Shown piece after piece: positions 23,053 to 24,623 of a stretch of DNA of 24,623 nt. Origin of the DNA: Clostridia bacterium. GTDB lineage: Bacteria > Bacillota_A > Clostridia > Oscillospirales > Acutalibacteraceae. Location: positions 1-24,623 of the forward strand of contig JAILQN010000274.1 of assembly GCA_024699005.1 (NCBI GenBank). Reading direction: 5' to 3'. Positions within the stretch are counted from its first letter, which is position 1, and each line of letters begins with the position of its first letter. The notes below the pieces were generated by a model, which did no database searches, was not told the DNA's origin, and worked only from the letters and a program-made list of their open reading frames with translations. Both the position numbers and the translations under genes were made by a program.

Positions 23053-24462
23053 ATGAAAAAATCGGGCGGCACGGATAAAAAAGTGCTTCGGGAAACAAGG
23101 GAGCTCTCGCGGCTGGAGGCAATGCGTTCCAAAAAGCGCTACGCCGGTTATTTCGCGGTGCTTCTCATAATTATCGTTCTTACGGATATCCTGGATAATC
23201 TGGCGACGAATATCGGCGGGAACATTACTTCCAGCTTTATTACCGAATTCTTCGTAAACGGCGCCGTATTCGGCAAAAGTTATGAATACGAGGCAGGGCT
23301 GGCGCTGCACAATACCATCAGCATAGGCGGGTATGCGCTGGCGCTGCTCGCGCCGTTTTACAAATCACTGGCGGATAAGATCGGCCGGAAGCCGCTGTTT
23401 GCGATGTCCGCATCGGGAATGGCGGCCAGTCTGCTCGTGATCTATATATGCAGAAGCTATCCCGTTTTTCTTATAGGCAGCTTTATGCTCTCGTTCTTTA
23501 TCGGCAGCGATATCCAGATCCTTTACGTGCTGGAGGAAGCGCCGAAGGAAAAACGCGCCACGGTATACAGTCTTCTTAAGGGACTCGGCGGTTTGTCCTC
23601 GGTGGCGATCCCCGCCATGCGCGCGACGCTGATGGAAAACGACCCCACCAAGTGGCGCAACGTTTACCTTCTGCCGGGGCTTTTCGGGCTGGCGGTCACG
23701 GTGCTGATCGTGCTGCTCGTAAAAGAGACCCACGTTTTTATGGATAAACGGATCACCGTGCTGCGTTCACGCCGCAGTCCGGAGAATACGGACGCAGCCG
23801 CCGGTCTCTCCGAGCGGAAGACGGAGGTCCGCGCCGGTATCCTGCCGGCGATCAGATATATCCGGAAACATAAAGATCTGCGTACGCTGGTCCTTATCAA
23901 AATGCTTTTTGACGCCGCGATTGTGGCCATGACCAACTACGAATCCATTATGTACCGGGCGGATATGTCCACCGAAGACATCACCACCGCGGAATTCTGT
24001 TATCCGTTCCTGTACTGCGGCGCGGTGATCGTATCCGGTTTCCTTGCGGACAGGATCGGCAGGAAGAAGACGGTATTCATATTCGGTCTGATCTGCGCCG
24101 CGTCCTTCGTTCTGTTTATCGTCAGCGCGAACGGGGCGTGGAATCCGGCTGTCGTGGGCGTGGGCTACGGGCTTTACCTCGGCGGCTACTGGATCGGCAG
24201 GGACTATATGGAGATCATCTCCACAGAAATGGTGCCCACGCACATACGCGCGTCGATAATGGGCGCGGAGGGGCTGCTGGTCTACGTCGGTATGGCAGCG
24301 GGCTTTGCGTTCGTGAATATCGGGATCCTGTTCGCCCCGCTGTGGCTGATCTGCGGACTGTTCGCGCTGCCTTGCATACTGGTTTCCGTGTTCCTGCTGC
24401 GGCGCAAAGTGAACGAGACCATGGGCGTGGATTACGAAGCGATCACGGAGGACGGAGAATGA
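23053..24462 (+). CDS. MFS transporter (sugar-porter-like)
   Basis: A 469-residue polytopic membrane protein with about 12 hydrophobic helices. The major facilitator signature appears in both halves: ADKIGRKPLF after the second helix, and ADRIGRKKTVF after the eighth, with a long charged central loop (about residues 225-265). EAPKEKRATVYSLLKGLGG and MVPTHIRASIMGAEGLLVY are the matching loops before helices 5 and 11, as in sugar and metabolite porters. The first 28 residues are cytoplasmic and basic. GAAGGGAG lies ahead of ATG 23053. Substrate cannot be told. It overlaps the next gene by 4 bases (ATGA). Confidence 0.9.
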   Translation: MKKSGGTDKKVLRETRELSRLEAMRSKKRYAGYFAVLLIIIVLTDILDNLATNIGGNITSSFITEFFVNGAVFGKSYEYEAGLALHNTISIGGYALALLAPFYKSLADKIGRKPLFAMSASGMAASLLVIYICRSYPVFLIGSFMLSFFIGSDIQILYVLEEAPKEKRATVYSLLKGLGGLSSVAIPAMRATLMENDPTKWRNVYLLPGLFGLAVTVLIVLLVKETHVFMDKRITVLRSRRSPENTDAAAGLSERKTEVRAGILPAIRYIRKHKDLRTLVLIKMLFDAAIVAMTNYESIMYRADMSTEDITTAEFCYPFLYCGAVIVSGFLADRIGRKKTVFIFGLICAASFVLFIVSANGAWNPAVVGVGYGLYLGGYWIGRDYMEIISTEMVPTHIRASIMGAEGLLVYVGMAAGFAFVNIGILFAPLWLICGLFALPCILVSVFLLRRKVNETMGVDYEAITEDGE

Positions 24463-24623
24463 AAATCGCTGTAATAGGAGCGGGACTGGGCGGCCTGACC
24501 TTCGGCGTCTGCGCCGCGCGGGACGGACACGAGGTCGTCCTGACAGACAAAAACAAAGAACCCGGAGGCGTTATGGCTCTGACAAAGCAGGACGGTTTCT
24601 CTTTCGAGCAGGGACCGCTGATC
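24459..24623 (+). CDS. FAD/NAD(P)-dependent oxidoreductase, CrtI-like (partial)
   Basis: The first 55 residues before the window ends. MKIAVIGAGLGGLTFGVCAA is the dinucleotide-binding Rossmann signature GxGxxG, followed by the acidic strand end VVLTDKNKEPGGV and then GFSFEQGPLI. This PGG-x-FEQGP arrangement is typical of phytoene desaturase/amine oxidase-type flavoproteins and related FAD-dependent enzymes. GGAGGACGGAGA precedes ATG 24459, and the 4-base overlap with the transporter gene suggests one operon in which the enzyme acts on the transported compound. The rest of the protein is not visible. Confidence 0.85.
   Translation, partial: MKIAVIGAGLGGLTFGVCAARDGHEVVLTDKNKEPGGVMALTKQDGFSFEQGPLI

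Noticed and set aside
22015..23310. 431-codon open frame on minus
   Set aside because: Antisense to the second WYL gene and the transporter start; no recognisable protein features.
1..24623. CRISPR array, rRNA genes, transposases and phage structural genes
   Set aside because: I looked for regular direct repeats with spacers, rRNA-like blocks and transposase or integrase motifs and saw none.

Overview
The window most likely comes from a member of the Bacillota, probably an uncultured gut-type Clostridia. The evidence is strong AAGGAGG-like ribosome binding sites, intrinsic terminators with U-runs, ECF-transporter, TipAS and LytTR family genes, and tightly packed co-directional genes. No species can be named from the sequence alone. 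Almost everything from 1 to 19660 is on the minus strand; a tRNA-Pro and the last five protein genes (from 19972) are on the plus strand.

Left edge (1-1312): the start of an ECF-type membrane protein gene, a 75-bp palindromic repeat, a 67-residue HMA copper-chaperone-like gene, a short complete transcription unit (promoter, Shine-Dalgarno, 33-codon ORF, terminator) for an amphipathic peptide, and tRNA-Pro(GGG). The tRNA is followed by a displaced direct copy and an inverted copy of its own 3' end, each next to a strong terminator hairpin. This looks like the scar of an integration event.

NAD/ADP-ribose gene train (1452-8982, minus): in transcription order, a (p)ppGpp-hydrolase-like HD protein, a nonsense-interrupted gene, a 171-residue unknown, a VWA protein, a NADAR-macrodomain fusion, RNase Z, a BtpA/SgcQ-family protein, a membrane-anchored unknown, an NMNAT-NADAR fusion and a stand-alone NADAR protein. 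Three NADAR domains, a macrodomain and an NAD-synthesising adenylyltransferase in one run point to repair or salvage of ADP-ribosylated or NAD-derived molecules. No ADP-ribosyltransferase is visible in the window.

AT-richer accessory island (9176-18840, minus): a LytTR regulator with a degenerate receiver-like N-terminus, an 85-residue unknown, a coiled-coil protein, an Hsp70/actin-fold ATPase carrying a C-terminal hydrophobic membrane domain, a 334-residue unknown with a C-terminal coiled coil, and a 1051-residue HerA/FtsK-type ATPase. After an AT-rich terminator-like hairpin come a papain/C39-like cysteine peptidase and a small unknown gene. This is the best candidate for a previously undescribed system. 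I read it as an ATP-driven, membrane-associated machine (Hsp70-like plus HerA-like motor) under LytTR control with a protease cargo or effector and a possible immunity protein. That function is inference; the gene order and domain motifs are seen directly.

Right part (18841-24623): a 418-base non-coding stretch with hairpins, a solitary TipAS-domain gene, a Kv-type potassium channel, two overlapping WYL-family regulators, an MFS transporter, and the start of a CrtI-like FAD/NAD(P) oxidoreductase overlapping the transporter gene.
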